The notes under the pieces were generated by a model that saw only the letters and a list, made by a program, of their open reading frames with translations, was not told the origin of the DNA and did no database searches. From Actinomycetota bacterium (GTDB lineage Bacteria; Actinomycetota; Acidimicrobiia; Acidimicrobiales; Ilumatobacteraceae): a stretch of DNA of 64,000 bases. Both the position numbers and the translations under genes were made by a program. This document shows positions 57,607 to 64,000 of the stretch, piece by piece (within the stretch, counting starts at the first letter, position 1; each line of letters opens with the position of its first letter). The stretch lies in the NCBI GenBank assembly GCA_030645495.1, contig JAUSLV010000016.1, positions 1-64,000 on the forward strand. The letters are read 5' to 3'.

Positions 57607-59079
57607 CTACCGCAGCACCGGCGGCATCAGTTCGAGGTGCTTCATCATCCGTCGGCGAGCGAGCGCCACGTCGCGAGCGGCGATCGCGTCGACGATGCCG
57701 TCGTGCGCGTGGCCCGACTCGGCGTGGATCGCGCTGCGCCGCGGTTCGGGGATGCTGCTGCCCGGCGCATGCAACCGGGTGAGGTGCACCAGCACCCGCA
57801 GGAAGAGCGCGATGGCGGGGTTGCCGCTGAGATCGGCGATGCGCAGATGGAGGTCGTCGGCGACGGAGCCTTCGTAGTGCACTCGGGTGGCATCTGCGGT
57901 GAGCGTGCGCAGGCCGTGGATGTCGGCGTCGGTGGCGCGCTCGACGACGAGCGCGATCGCGTCGGATTCCAGGCCGATCCGCAGATCGATGAGGTGGCGG
58001 GCCTCGATGTGGCGGTACTCGAGGAACACCGAGGCGGCCTCGATGATCGGCTCGACGCTCGGCTCGGTGACGATCAGGCCCCCGCGCGGGCCTGGCTTCA
58101 TCGTGGCCACCCGCAGGTATTCGAGCAGCCGCACGGCTTCGCGTAGTGCTGCCCGGCTGACGCCGTACTGCTCGATGAGGCGGCTCTCCGAGCCGAGGAT
58201 CTCGCCGATCGGCCACCCGCGCTCGACGATGTCGACCATGATCAGCCGCGCCACCTTGGTGCCCAGCTTCAGGTCGTCGGCGGGTTCCAGCACGCCCTCC
58301 AGGGATCGGGGGGATTGCCGGTTGCTGCCCAGCCAGTCGCCCAGGGCGGTGAGGTGTGCATTCATGCGGCGTTCGGCCATCGCCGAGTTGCCCGAGGTGA
58401 TCGCGTCGACCAACAACTCGTGCGCCCGAGCGGAGGCCTCCAGTGCTTCCGAGCGACCCGACGCGTCGACCAGCGGGTACGACCAGCGAGCGGTGAGGCG
58501 GCCGAGCACGTCGATGAACAACTCGGCCGCAGGGTTGTTGGCCGCAGCGGCGATCATCGTGTGCAGCACATGATGATCGTTCGCATCGAGCTCGTGGCGA
58601 GCCTTGTCGGTGTGCACACGCTGCCGCAGCGCGTTCACCTGCTCTTCGGTGGCGTGCAACGTGGCCGCTCGAGCGACCGTGCGTTCGATGCAGGTACGTG
58701 CTGCCATCAGGTCGCCGAGCGACACGTCGGTGTAGGTGAGGTACACCATCACCGCTTGCACGACTGCGCCGGTGGAAGGTTCGGCCACGATCAAACCGCC
58801 ACCTGGCCCGCGCTTGGTGGTGGTGGCGCCGAAGTGCTCGAGCAGGCGCTCGGCCTCGCGTAGCACGGCCCGGCTGACCTCGTAGCGTTCGAGCAACTCG
58901 GCCTCGGAGCCGATCACCGTGCCGACCGCCCACTGCGACGCTTGCAGGTCGCTCATGATCTGGCTGGCCAGCCGTGAGGCGAGCTTGCGATCGGGCAGCG
59001 ACTCATGTTCGGGCGTTCCGACAGCCGCTCGTGAGTCGTGCGGCAGTGTGCTGGCTGCGCCACGAGGGTGGGTCGTCAT
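57607..59079 (-). CDS. Tandem-duplicated GntR/FCD regulator
   Basis: A 490-residue protein consisting of two full GntR-FCD units. The first winged helix is about residues 30-100 (GSEAELLERYEVSRAVLREAERLLEHFGATTTKRGPGGGLIV), the second about 265-335 (GSESRLIEQYGVSRAALREAVRLLEYLRVATMKPGPRGGLIV). Each is followed by an FCD domain, ending with RMNAHLTALGDWL and RRMMKHLELMPPVLR. Normal family members are about 230 residues and dimerise, so this is a covalent dimer. GTG 59088 is an alternative start. It diverges from the acyl-CoA ligase it may control. Confidence 0.9.
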   Translation of the reverse strand: MTTHPRGAASTLPHDSRAAVGTPEHESLPDRKLASRLASQIMSDLQASQWAVGTVIGSEAELLERYEVSRAVLREAERLLEHFGATTTKRGPGGGLIVAEPSTGAVVQAVMVYLTYTDVSLGDLMAARTCIERTVARAATLHATEEQVNALRQRVHTDKARHELDANDHHVLHTMIAAAANNPAAELFIDVLGRLTARWSYPLVDASGRSEALEASARAHELLVDAITSGNSAMAERRMNAHLTALGDWLGSNRQSPRSLEGVLEPADDLKLGTKVARLIMVDIVERGWPIGEILGSESRLIEQYGVSRAALREAVRLLEYLRVATMKPGPRGGLIVTEPSVEPIIEAASVFLEYRHIEARHLIDLRIGLESDAIALVVERATDADIHGLRTLTADATRVHYEGSVADDLHLRIADLSGNPAIALFLRVLVHLTRLHAPGSSIPEPRRSAIHAESGHAHDGIVDAIAARDVALARRRMMKHLELMPPVLR

Positions 59080-59122
59080 GGTCTCCACGCTCGGATTCGC
59101 TCTGCCGACATGCAGCCGAGGA

Positions 59123-59172
59123 TACTCTATTGCATGAGGATCGTCTCCGGTGTGGGTGGGCCGCCACGATGA
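59123..59172 (+). promoter_or_regulatory. -10 box and 12-codon leader ORF coupled to acyl-CoA ligase
   Basis: TACTCT (59123-59128) is five bases before ATG 59134. That ATG opens the short frame MRIVSGVGGPPR, and its TGA (59170-59172) overlaps the ligase ATG 59169 as ATGA. A leaderless mini-ORF feeding ribosomes into the ligase start would explain the lack of a good ribosome site there. Confidence 0.4.
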
Positions 59173-60800
59173 TCGACAGTGAGTTCGTGGTGTCGCACGG
59201 CCTCATCCGTAACGAGCCGCGCGCCATTCCGCACGTTCCGCGGTCGGTCGCCGAGCTCGTCGACCATGCAGCCACCACGTACGGCACGCGTTGCGCGCTC
59301 ACCGATCGGCGTGCGGCGTACACCTATGCGGAACTGCGCGACGCGGTCGACCGCGCCGCGGCCACGCTGCACGCGGCCGGAGTCGGGCCGCTCGATCGCG
59401 TCGCCTCCAGCCTGCCGAACGTCAGCGACGTCGTCGTCGGGTTCCTGGCGTGCATGCGGCTGGGGGCGATCTGGGTGGGCATCAACACGCATCTGGCCCC
59501 GCCCGAGAAGGCGTTCCTCCTGCACGACAGCGGCGCCTCGCTGCTGATCGCCACGGCCGACATCGTCGCCGCTCTGCACACATCGGCGGGGGTCGCGGCC
59601 ATCACCGTCGACATCGCCGCTCCTGGCTCGTGGTGGCGTGCGGCCGACCCCGCTGCTCGGCCCGTCGTGCCCGTCGACCCGTTCGCCCCGGCGGCCATCG
59701 CCTACACCAGCGGCACCACCGGCACGCCCAAGGGCGTGGTGCACAGCCAGCACAACATGCTGCTGCCCGGCGCCGTGATGACCCGTCGCGAACCGGCCGC
59801 GCTGGTGCAGGGCGTGTGCCTCCCGCTCACGATCCTCAACATGCAGGTGTTGTCGACCGTGCAGACGTTGCTCAGCGGCGGCACGGTCGTGCCGATGGAC
59901 CGCATCGACGCAGTGGGTGTGGCGGCGTGGGTCGCCGAGTTCGGGGTGCAGCGGATGTATTCCACTCCGCCCACGGTGTACGACCTGCTCACCCGCCCCG
60001 ACATCGACCCGGCATCCATCGCCTCGCTCACCCACCTCGGCGTGGGCGGCGCGAAGTGCCCCGAGGGGTTGCGCGAGCGGTACCGCGAGCGGTTCGGCAC
60101 CGACTTCGGGTTCGGCTACGGCCTCACCGAAGCGCCCACCAGCGTGACGGGCGGTGCCGCTGCGGCAGCGATCGGCCCGGTCGGTTCGTCGGGTGCAGCG
60201 CACGAGCAGGTGGAGGTCACGATCCGCGACGCCGATGGCGTGCCGGTGCCCGACGGCGGCGAGGGCGAGATCTGTGTCGGCCCCTCCCGCACCGGCCACT
60301 TCGCCGGCTGCTACTCGACGATGCTCGGGTACTGGAACCGTCCCGAGGCAACCGCCGCGGCGTTGCGCGGTGGCGTGCTGCACACCGGCGATGTCGGCCG
60401 CTTCGATGCCGATGGCAACCTGTGGGTGCTCGACCGTCGCTCCGACCTGATCATCCGCGGTGGCGCGAACGTGTACCCGGCCGAGGTGGAGCGAGCGGTC
60501 GAGGGGTTGGCCTCGGTGGCGGAGGTGGCGGTGGTTGGCCGCGACCATCCTCGCCTGGGCGAGGAGGTGGTGGGCTTCGTGCTGCCCGCGGCGGGAGAGG
60601 CCGGTGCCTCGATCTCGCACGCCGAACTCAGCGCTCAATGCGCCGCGCAGCTCGCGCGCTACAAGTCGCCGGTGGAGTGGTACGTCGTGCAGCAGTTCCC
60701 GCGCAACGCGATGGGCAAGGTGGTGAAACCCGTCCTGCGCGCGTGGTTGGAGCATGGTGCCTACCCCGAGGCACTCGCCGCGCCGAGCCTGCTCGCCTGA
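59169..60800 (+). CDS. AMP-forming acyl-CoA ligase
   Basis: A 543-residue ANL ligase: IAYTSGTTGTPKGVVHSQHNM (P-loop-like A3), FGYGLTEAPTS (A5), TGDVGRFDADGNLWVLDRRSDLIIRGGANVYPAEVE (A7-A8) and PRNAMGKVVKPVLR with the adenylation lysine. All core motifs are intact. It activates a free acid, perhaps fatty, branched or cyclic, to its CoA ester. It is alone in its orientation, divergent from the double GntR regulator, which makes an acid- or acyl-CoA-responsive switch plausible. Confidence 0.92.
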   Translation: MIDSEFVVSHGLIRNEPRAIPHVPRSVAELVDHAATTYGTRCALTDRRAAYTYAELRDAVDRAAATLHAAGVGPLDRVASSLPNVSDVVVGFLACMRLGAIWVGINTHLAPPEKAFLLHDSGASLLIATADIVAALHTSAGVAAITVDIAAPGSWWRAADPAARPVVPVDPFAPAAIAYTSGTTGTPKGVVHSQHNMLLPGAVMTRREPAALVQGVCLPLTILNMQVLSTVQTLLSGGTVVPMDRIDAVGVAAWVAEFGVQRMYSTPPTVYDLLTRPDIDPASIASLTHLGVGGAKCPEGLRERYRERFGTDFGFGYGLTEAPTSVTGGAAAAAIGPVGSSGAAHEQVEVTIRDADGVPVPDGGEGEICVGPSRTGHFAGCYSTMLGYWNRPEATAAALRGGVLHTGDVGRFDADGNLWVLDRRSDLIIRGGANVYPAEVERAVEGLASVAEVAVVGRDHPRLGEEVVGFVLPAAGEAGASISHAELSAQCAAQLARYKSPVEWYVVQQFPRNAMGKVVKPVLRAWLEHGAYPEALAAPSLLA

Positions 60801-60833
60801 ACGCACTGGTCTCGCCGGCTTCCGGGCGCAGTG

Positions 60834-61091
60834 CTACTCGTAGTGGAATCGGCAGGCGATGATCACCAACGTGTCGTCCTGGACCCGGTACACCAGCCGG
60901 TGCTCATCGGTGATCCGCCTCGACCAGTGGCCCGACAGATTCGCGCGCAGCATCTCGGGTTTGCCGATCCCGACGAAGGGATGTCGCATCGTGTCCTCGA
61001 TCAGGGTGTTGATCCGCTTCACGATCTGTCGATCGGTACGAGCCCAGTGCTGGTACTGGTCCCATGCCTCGTCGGTGAACGCGCGAATCAT
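60834..61091 (-). CDS. yoeB: YoeB-family mRNA interferase toxin
   Basis: An 85-residue RelE/YoeB-superfamily toxin very close to the E. coli form. E46 (GKPEML), R65 (EHRLVY), H83 and Y84 (RFHYE) fall at the same residue numbers as the catalytic set of E. coli YoeB. It binds the ribosome and cuts mRNA at the A site. Full-length and apparently active. Its ATG overlaps the antitoxin stop by four bases, the usual antitoxin-first arrangement. Confidence 0.93.
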   Translation of the reverse strand: MIRAFTDEAWDQYQHWARTDRQIVKRINTLIEDTMRHPFVGIGKPEMLRANLSGHWSRRITDEHRLVYRVQDDTLVIIACRFHYE

Positions 61092-61342
61092 TCAGGGTCG
61101 ACGAGCTCGTGCTCGGCGAACTGGCCGGCGTCGGCTTGGGCGATGCTGTGAAGCAGGCGGCGAGCGTTGGCTGGGGTGCGCAGCAGGTACATGGTCTCTT
61201 GCCATGCGTCCCACTCGGCTTCGCTGACCAGCACGGCGTTGCCGGCGCGCGAGGTGATCAGGACATGGTCGGCGTCCTGGTTGATTGCTTCGATGAGCGG
61301 GAACAGCCGCTTTCGGGCTTCGCTTGCAGTGATTGCACCCAC
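61088..61342 (-). CDS. yefM: YefM-family antitoxin
   Basis: About 84 residues in the form proposed here, starting at GTG 61342 (GAITASEARKRLFPLIEAI). The longer frame from GTG 61387 would give 99. The short form matches the usual YefM length, is preceded by AGAGGG at eight bases, and leaves the GTACC repeats outside the coding region. YefM features include ITSRAGNAVLVSEAEWDAWQETMYLLRTPANARRLLHSI, where the last part binds the toxin. It neutralises YoeB and represses the pair. Confidence 0.9.
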   Translation of the reverse strand: MGAITASEARKRLFPLIEAINQDADHVLITSRAGNAVLVSEAEWDAWQETMYLLRTPANARRLLHSIAQADAGQFAEHELVDPE

Positions 61343-61364
61343 GTTCACCACCCTCTGGTTGTTG

Positions 61365-61393
61365 GTACCAGTAACAGTACCACTCACTGTACC
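61365..61393. promoter_or_regulatory. Three GTACC repeats at 12-base period, toxin-antitoxin operator
   Basis: GTACC occurs at 61365, 61377 and 61389, exactly 12 bases apart. The inner segment GGTAC-CAGTAACA-GTACC is also an inverted repeat. It lies directly upstream of the proposed antitoxin start, where YefM/YoeB operators with TGTACA-like palindromes are found in other bacteria. Confidence 0.6.
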
Positions 61394-61425
61394 GGTCTCG
61401 ACGGCGACGGCCGGCGCTCATGCTG

Positions 61426-62094
61426 TCAGAACTGGTGGACGCCGTTGGTGAGGTGGTGCAGCAACTCGCACAGGATGTCGGCCTGCAGGCCCCACAGCCG
61501 ATGGTCGTCGTCGATCGCGTAGTGCCGCAGGTGCGACAGATCGAGGTCGGACGCGGTCTCCGACGGGTGCCGCAGTGAGGGGTCCATGGGGGCGCGGAAG
61601 CAGCGGCCCGGCTGCAGGAAGTCGACCAGCGGGATCGTCGCGACCTGCGCCACCTCGCCGGCATCGGGAGCGAGTTCGCCGGCTCCGCCGATGACACCGA
61701 CGAACACCTCGATGATGTAGCCGGTGATGATCGGGCCGTGTGTGGTGAGCTGCCCCACCACCTCGATCCGCGCGGGCTCGATGCCCAACTCCTCGGCCGT
61801 CTCGCGGCGCGCCGCCTCGGCATGTGAGGTGTCGGTGTCGTCGAGGCGGCCACCGGGGAACACCCAGTCGCCGCCATGGTCCATCCCCTGTGTGCGCCTC
61901 GTCAGCACGACGGCGGCCTGCCCGGCGACATCGAGCAGCGGCACCAACATTGCCGCCGGGCGGGGGTGCGGGTGCCCGCGCTGGATCACGTTGACACCGG
62001 GCTCGGGAAGCGACCGGCAGGCGTGCACCACCTGCTCGAGCGTGAACCCTGCGGGGGGTCGAGGAGGGTTCACGCTCGAACCCGGTGAGCTCAC
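61426..62094 (-). CDS. Nudix hydrolase, CoA-pyrophosphatase type
   Basis: A 222-residue Nudix protein. The box region VFPGGRLDDTDTSHAEAARRETAEELGI fits the GGxxDxxDxS...REtxEExG variant of CoA and acyl-CoA diphosphatases (NudL/NUDT7/NUDT19) better than the standard G-x5-E-x7-RE spacing. It would cleave CoA or acyl-CoA to 4-phosphopantetheine products, fitting a region dense in CoA enzymes. The long C-terminal extension DLSHLRHYAIDDDHRLWGLQADILCELLHHL is typical. Its start overlaps the MaoC-like gene's stop by four bases. Confidence 0.85.
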   Translation of the reverse strand: MSSPGSSVNPPRPPAGFTLEQVVHACRSLPEPGVNVIQRGHPHPRPAAMLVPLLDVAGQAAVVLTRRTQGMDHGGDWVFPGGRLDDTDTSHAEAARRETAEELGIEPARIEVVGQLTTHGPIITGYIIEVFVGVIGGAGELAPDAGEVAQVATIPLVDFLQPGRCFRAPMDPSLRHPSETASDLDLSHLRHYAIDDDHRLWGLQADILCELLHHLTNGVHQF

Positions 62095-63404
62095 TTCTTG
62101 CGCTTGGCGGCGGTGAGTTCGGTGTGGCGGGCGAACATCGTGGCCGCCTGACGCTCGAGCTCGACGGGCACATTCGGGTACAGCGGCAGGCCGATCTCCT
62201 TCGACGGCAGCGCCACCGTGGCGGTGCCGTAGGCGGTCTCGGTGTCGCGCTGGTTCACCATGTGCAGTTCGAGATCGACGAGCTTGCGGCCGTCTTCGTC
62301 GCGCTTGCCCACCACCTTGCCGGTGAGGAACTGGGTGTCGCCCTGGTAGTTGAACTTACGGATCGAGTCCTCCAGCGCCACGATGCACGCGTCGTCGCCG
62401 GCCCAGTCGGAGACGTGGTGGTAGAACCAACACTGGCGTTGCACGCCGTAGTCGTAGGCCATCGGGTTGCCGATCGCCTTGGCCCACTCGCTGTCCCAGT
62501 GCAGGCGCTGCGCGACGTCGTGCACACCTTGGGCGTTCTTCACGTAGAACGGCGCGATGCGCTTGCGGTTCTTGTAGCCGACGCGTGACGAGCGCAGCCC
62601 GTAGGGCACGAAGCCGTAGCCGCCGGCGTGGAACGCGATCATCTCGGTGACCGTGAGGGGTCCCTTCACCATCGGCTGCAATTCGTCGCCGACGTTCACG
62701 TCCTCCCAGTAGCGCTGCTCGGCGCCACGGGGCGACTCGGCTGCGTAGATCGCATCGATCTTCTCGTAGTCGGCGTCGGTGTACGTGGCCGGGGTGATCT
62801 CTGCGTACTTGCCCTTCGAACGCGACTCCTTGCGCTCGGTGAGCACGCGCAGGATGCGGTAGACACCCAACACCTCGCCGAACTGGTTGATGGCAACATC
62901 GCGGCTGACCTGGATCACGGAACGGCCGGCGAACTCGCTCTTCTTCGTATCGATCGATTCTTCGCCGCGGAAGCTGTAGATGCGATCGTTCGGGCGCAGC
63001 GGCCGGTACCACTCCCACGTGCCGCCGGAGACGAACACGTGAACGCCGCGGAACATGCCCTTCGTCTGTGCCGCGATCTCGGCGGGGATCGGGTCGCCGA
63101 GCATCGGGGTTTTGATGTGGCCCATCTGCGTGCCGTGGCCGATCTGCGTGCCCCAGCGGGTGGCTGGGCCGTATTCCTCCTCGGTGTACAGCGGGTTGTC
63201 GTCGCCCACACCGAGTGCCCAGTTGCGCAGCGCGTCGGGGGTGGCCACCGAGTGCAGCTCGCGCTGCTTGCTGGCCGTGTCGTGGCCGAGCAGGAGGTGC
63301 GCTTTCGCGATGTCCTCATCGGTGAGTTGGTGCTCGAGCGCCTTCTGGAACTCCTTCTCCAGGTTCTCGTCGACCTTGAATGCGTCGTGGGTTTCTCCGG
63401 CCAT
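62091..63404 (-). CDS. MaoC-like double-hotdog acyl dehydratase homolog
   Basis: A 437-residue protein with two hotdog-type halves. The first has GVGDDNPLYTEEEYGPATRWGTQIGHGTQ (residues about 64-92), the hydratase-2 position, but with Y73 where R-specific hydratases carry histidine in DxNPxH. The second half (RKFNYQGDTQFLTGKVVGKR, VNQRDTETAYGTATVALPS) resembles MaoC proteins of large actinobacterial families. It may be a hydratase with altered active site or a partner subunit. Upstream of and coupled to the Nudix gene. Confidence 0.78.
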   Translation of the reverse strand: MAGETHDAFKVDENLEKEFQKALEHQLTDEDIAKAHLLLGHDTASKQRELHSVATPDALRNWALGVGDDNPLYTEEEYGPATRWGTQIGHGTQMGHIKTPMLGDPIPAEIAAQTKGMFRGVHVFVSGGTWEWYRPLRPNDRIYSFRGEESIDTKKSEFAGRSVIQVSRDVAINQFGEVLGVYRILRVLTERKESRSKGKYAEITPATYTDADYEKIDAIYAAESPRGAEQRYWEDVNVGDELQPMVKGPLTVTEMIAFHAGGYGFVPYGLRSSRVGYKNRKRIAPFYVKNAQGVHDVAQRLHWDSEWAKAIGNPMAYDYGVQRQCWFYHHVSDWAGDDACIVALEDSIRKFNYQGDTQFLTGKVVGKRDEDGRKLVDLELHMVNQRDTETAYGTATVALPSKEIGLPLYPNVPVELERQAATMFARHTELTAAKRKK

Positions 63405-63465
63405 GTCGTGGCTCCTCGTGTACGTGGTTCGTGGGGTTGGTGAATCGGTGGGGACGCGGGCGCAG

Positions 63466-63918
63466 CTACTGGAGCTTGGCGTTGTCCCAGTTGAGGATCT
63501 TGCCGGTGGGCGTGAACCGCACCACACCGCCCATCGTGCGACGGTAGTGCTCGGCGGTCTTAGTGGGCATGTCGTCGCTGGCGGTGCGGAAGCCGGCGTA
63601 CTTGCGTGCGGTCTCCTCGCGATAGCGCTGCGCCAGGTCGGGGTCGATGTCGACGATCTCGGCGACTCCCGACAGGTGCACCGCCTTGAGTTCGGTCCAC
63701 TTCTTGCCCGACTCGACGAGGAACGACGCTCGCGGGTCGTTGCGGATGCGGTCGAGCTTCTTGCCGCGGGTGCGGCAGTAGATCGTGCGATCGAGGCACA
63801 CGAACCACAGGGGCAGCGCGACGGGCGAGCCGTCGCGGCGCAGGGTGGTCATGACGCCCGAGTGCGAGTCGGCGACGAACGACCAGATCTCGTCCTCGGT
63901 CATGCGGGGGCTGGGCAT
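63466..63918 (-). CDS. PPOX-class (F420/FMN) flavin-fold protein
   Basis: A 150-residue split-barrel protein: MTEDEIWSFVADSHSGVMTTLRRDGSPVALPLWFVCLDRTIYCRT, KKLDRIRNDPRASFLVESGKKWTELKAVHLSGVAEIVD. It matches the pyridoxamine-5'-phosphate-oxidase-like family, within which actinobacteria have many F420-dependent reductases and F420/FMN-binding proteins. Substrate unknown. It lies upstream of the MaoC-like gene with a 61-base gap and is probably co-transcribed. Confidence 0.85.
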   Translation of the reverse strand: MPSPRMTEDEIWSFVADSHSGVMTTLRRDGSPVALPLWFVCLDRTIYCRTRGKKLDRIRNDPRASFLVESGKKWTELKAVHLSGVAEIVDIDPDLAQRYREETARKYAGFRTASDDMPTKTAEHYRRTMGGVVRFTPTGKILNWDNAKLQ

Positions 63919-63935
63919 GTGGTCTCGCTGTTCGT

Positions 63936-64000
63936 TCAGGAGCGGCGAAGCTCGCGGAAGGGGATGACGTTGTCGTCGGAGGGTTCGCGAGGCAGCCCGA
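63936..64000 (-). CDS. C-terminal end of a probable acyl-CoA dehydrogenase (partial)
   Basis: An open minus-strand frame enters from the right edge and stops at 63938-63936. The last residues, GLPREPSDDNVIPFRELRRS, begin with the GLPREP found after the MRNIIGERVL motif in FadE proteins (compare GLPRDPEPKGA at 27420-27450). With 20 residues only, the identification is tentative; the rest lies outside the window. Confidence 0.45.
   Translation of the reverse strand, partial: GLPREPSDDNVIPFRELRRS

Noticed and set aside
1-64000. CRISPR array, tRNA/rRNA, insertion sequence, prophage or integrative-element ends
   Set aside because: I saw no regularly spaced repeats of suitable length, no recognisable RNA gene, transposase or integrase, and no terminal repeats.

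Overview
High-GC DNA whose genes are typical of an actinobacterium. There are F420/flavin-type LLM oxidoreductases, a PPOX/F420-type flavoprotein, a mycofactocin-type SDR, a DUF222/HNH fragment, many FadE-like acyl-CoA dehydrogenases and recurrent leaderless promoters. An Acidimicrobiia (Ilumatobacter-like) origin is my best guess, but it is inference from gene content, not a placement. The window is chromosomal catabolic territory. I see no rRNA, tRNA, CRISPR, insertion sequence or phage genes, and no gene-free stretch above 300 bases (the longest is about 264 bases, 42745-43008).

Layout. 1-492: end of a DUF222/HNH gene. 0.56-4.6 kb (minus): SDR, LLM oxidoreductase, crotonase, SDR, crotonase, mostly with 4-base start/stop overlaps. 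They diverge from an acyl-CoA dehydrogenase (4.7 kb) across a palindrome. 5.9-8.9 kb: GntR regulator, hotdog-type protein and amidohydrolase. 8.9-13.6 kb: an APH-like kinase diverging from an ACAD11-like dehydrogenase over a shared palindrome, then another dehydrogenase and an LLM monooxygenase. 13.6-16.6 kb: two NTF2-like proteins, an SDR and a beta-lactamase-fold protein with an altered active site. 16.6-24.3 kb: three cytochrome P450s (the first frameshifted), VOC protein, TesB thioesterase, crotonase, alpha/beta hydrolase, NTF2-like. 24.4-33.5 kb: StrR-like ParB/HTH regulator, crotonase, two probable heteromeric acyl-CoA dehydrogenase pairs, a 3Fe-4S-type ferredoxin, SDR and acyl-CoA ligase. 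33.6-42.7 kb: SDRs, TetR, amidohydrolase, alpha-methylacyl-CoA racemase, tandem CoA-transferase, mycofactocin-type SDR and another CoA-transferase. 43.0-47.9 kb: a branched-chain-type ABC importer whose two permeases and one ATPase are fused in one polypeptide. 47.9-56.0 kb (minus): SDR, CoxG-like, three-subunit molybdenum hydroxylase, two crotonases and a second APH-like kinase. 56.1-60.8 kb: TetR, SDR, duplicated GntR-FCD regulator and acyl-CoA ligase. 60.8-61.4 kb: YoeB/YefM toxin-antitoxin. 61.4-64 kb: CoA-type Nudix, MaoC-like protein, PPOX protein and the end of a probable acyl-CoA dehydrogenase.

How they fit together. The inventory is an acyl-CoA degradation toolkit: activation (ligases, CoA-transferases), stereochemical correction of 2-methyl groups (racemase), dehydrogenation, hydration, alcohol oxidation, thioester release, and oxygenation by P450s with a ferredoxin or by a Mo-hydroxylase. 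Importer, racemase, CoA-transferases and amidohydrolase lie together, which suggests uptake and breakdown of a branched or alicyclic carboxylate. Heteromeric-type dehydrogenases with P450s and a racemase recall sterol or isoprenoid side-chain breakdown, but no ring-cleavage genes are visible and the substrate is unknown. Two DosR-like boxes at the same distance from two different genes, and nine starts placed 6-7 bases after a TANNNT -10 box, are the main regulatory observations.
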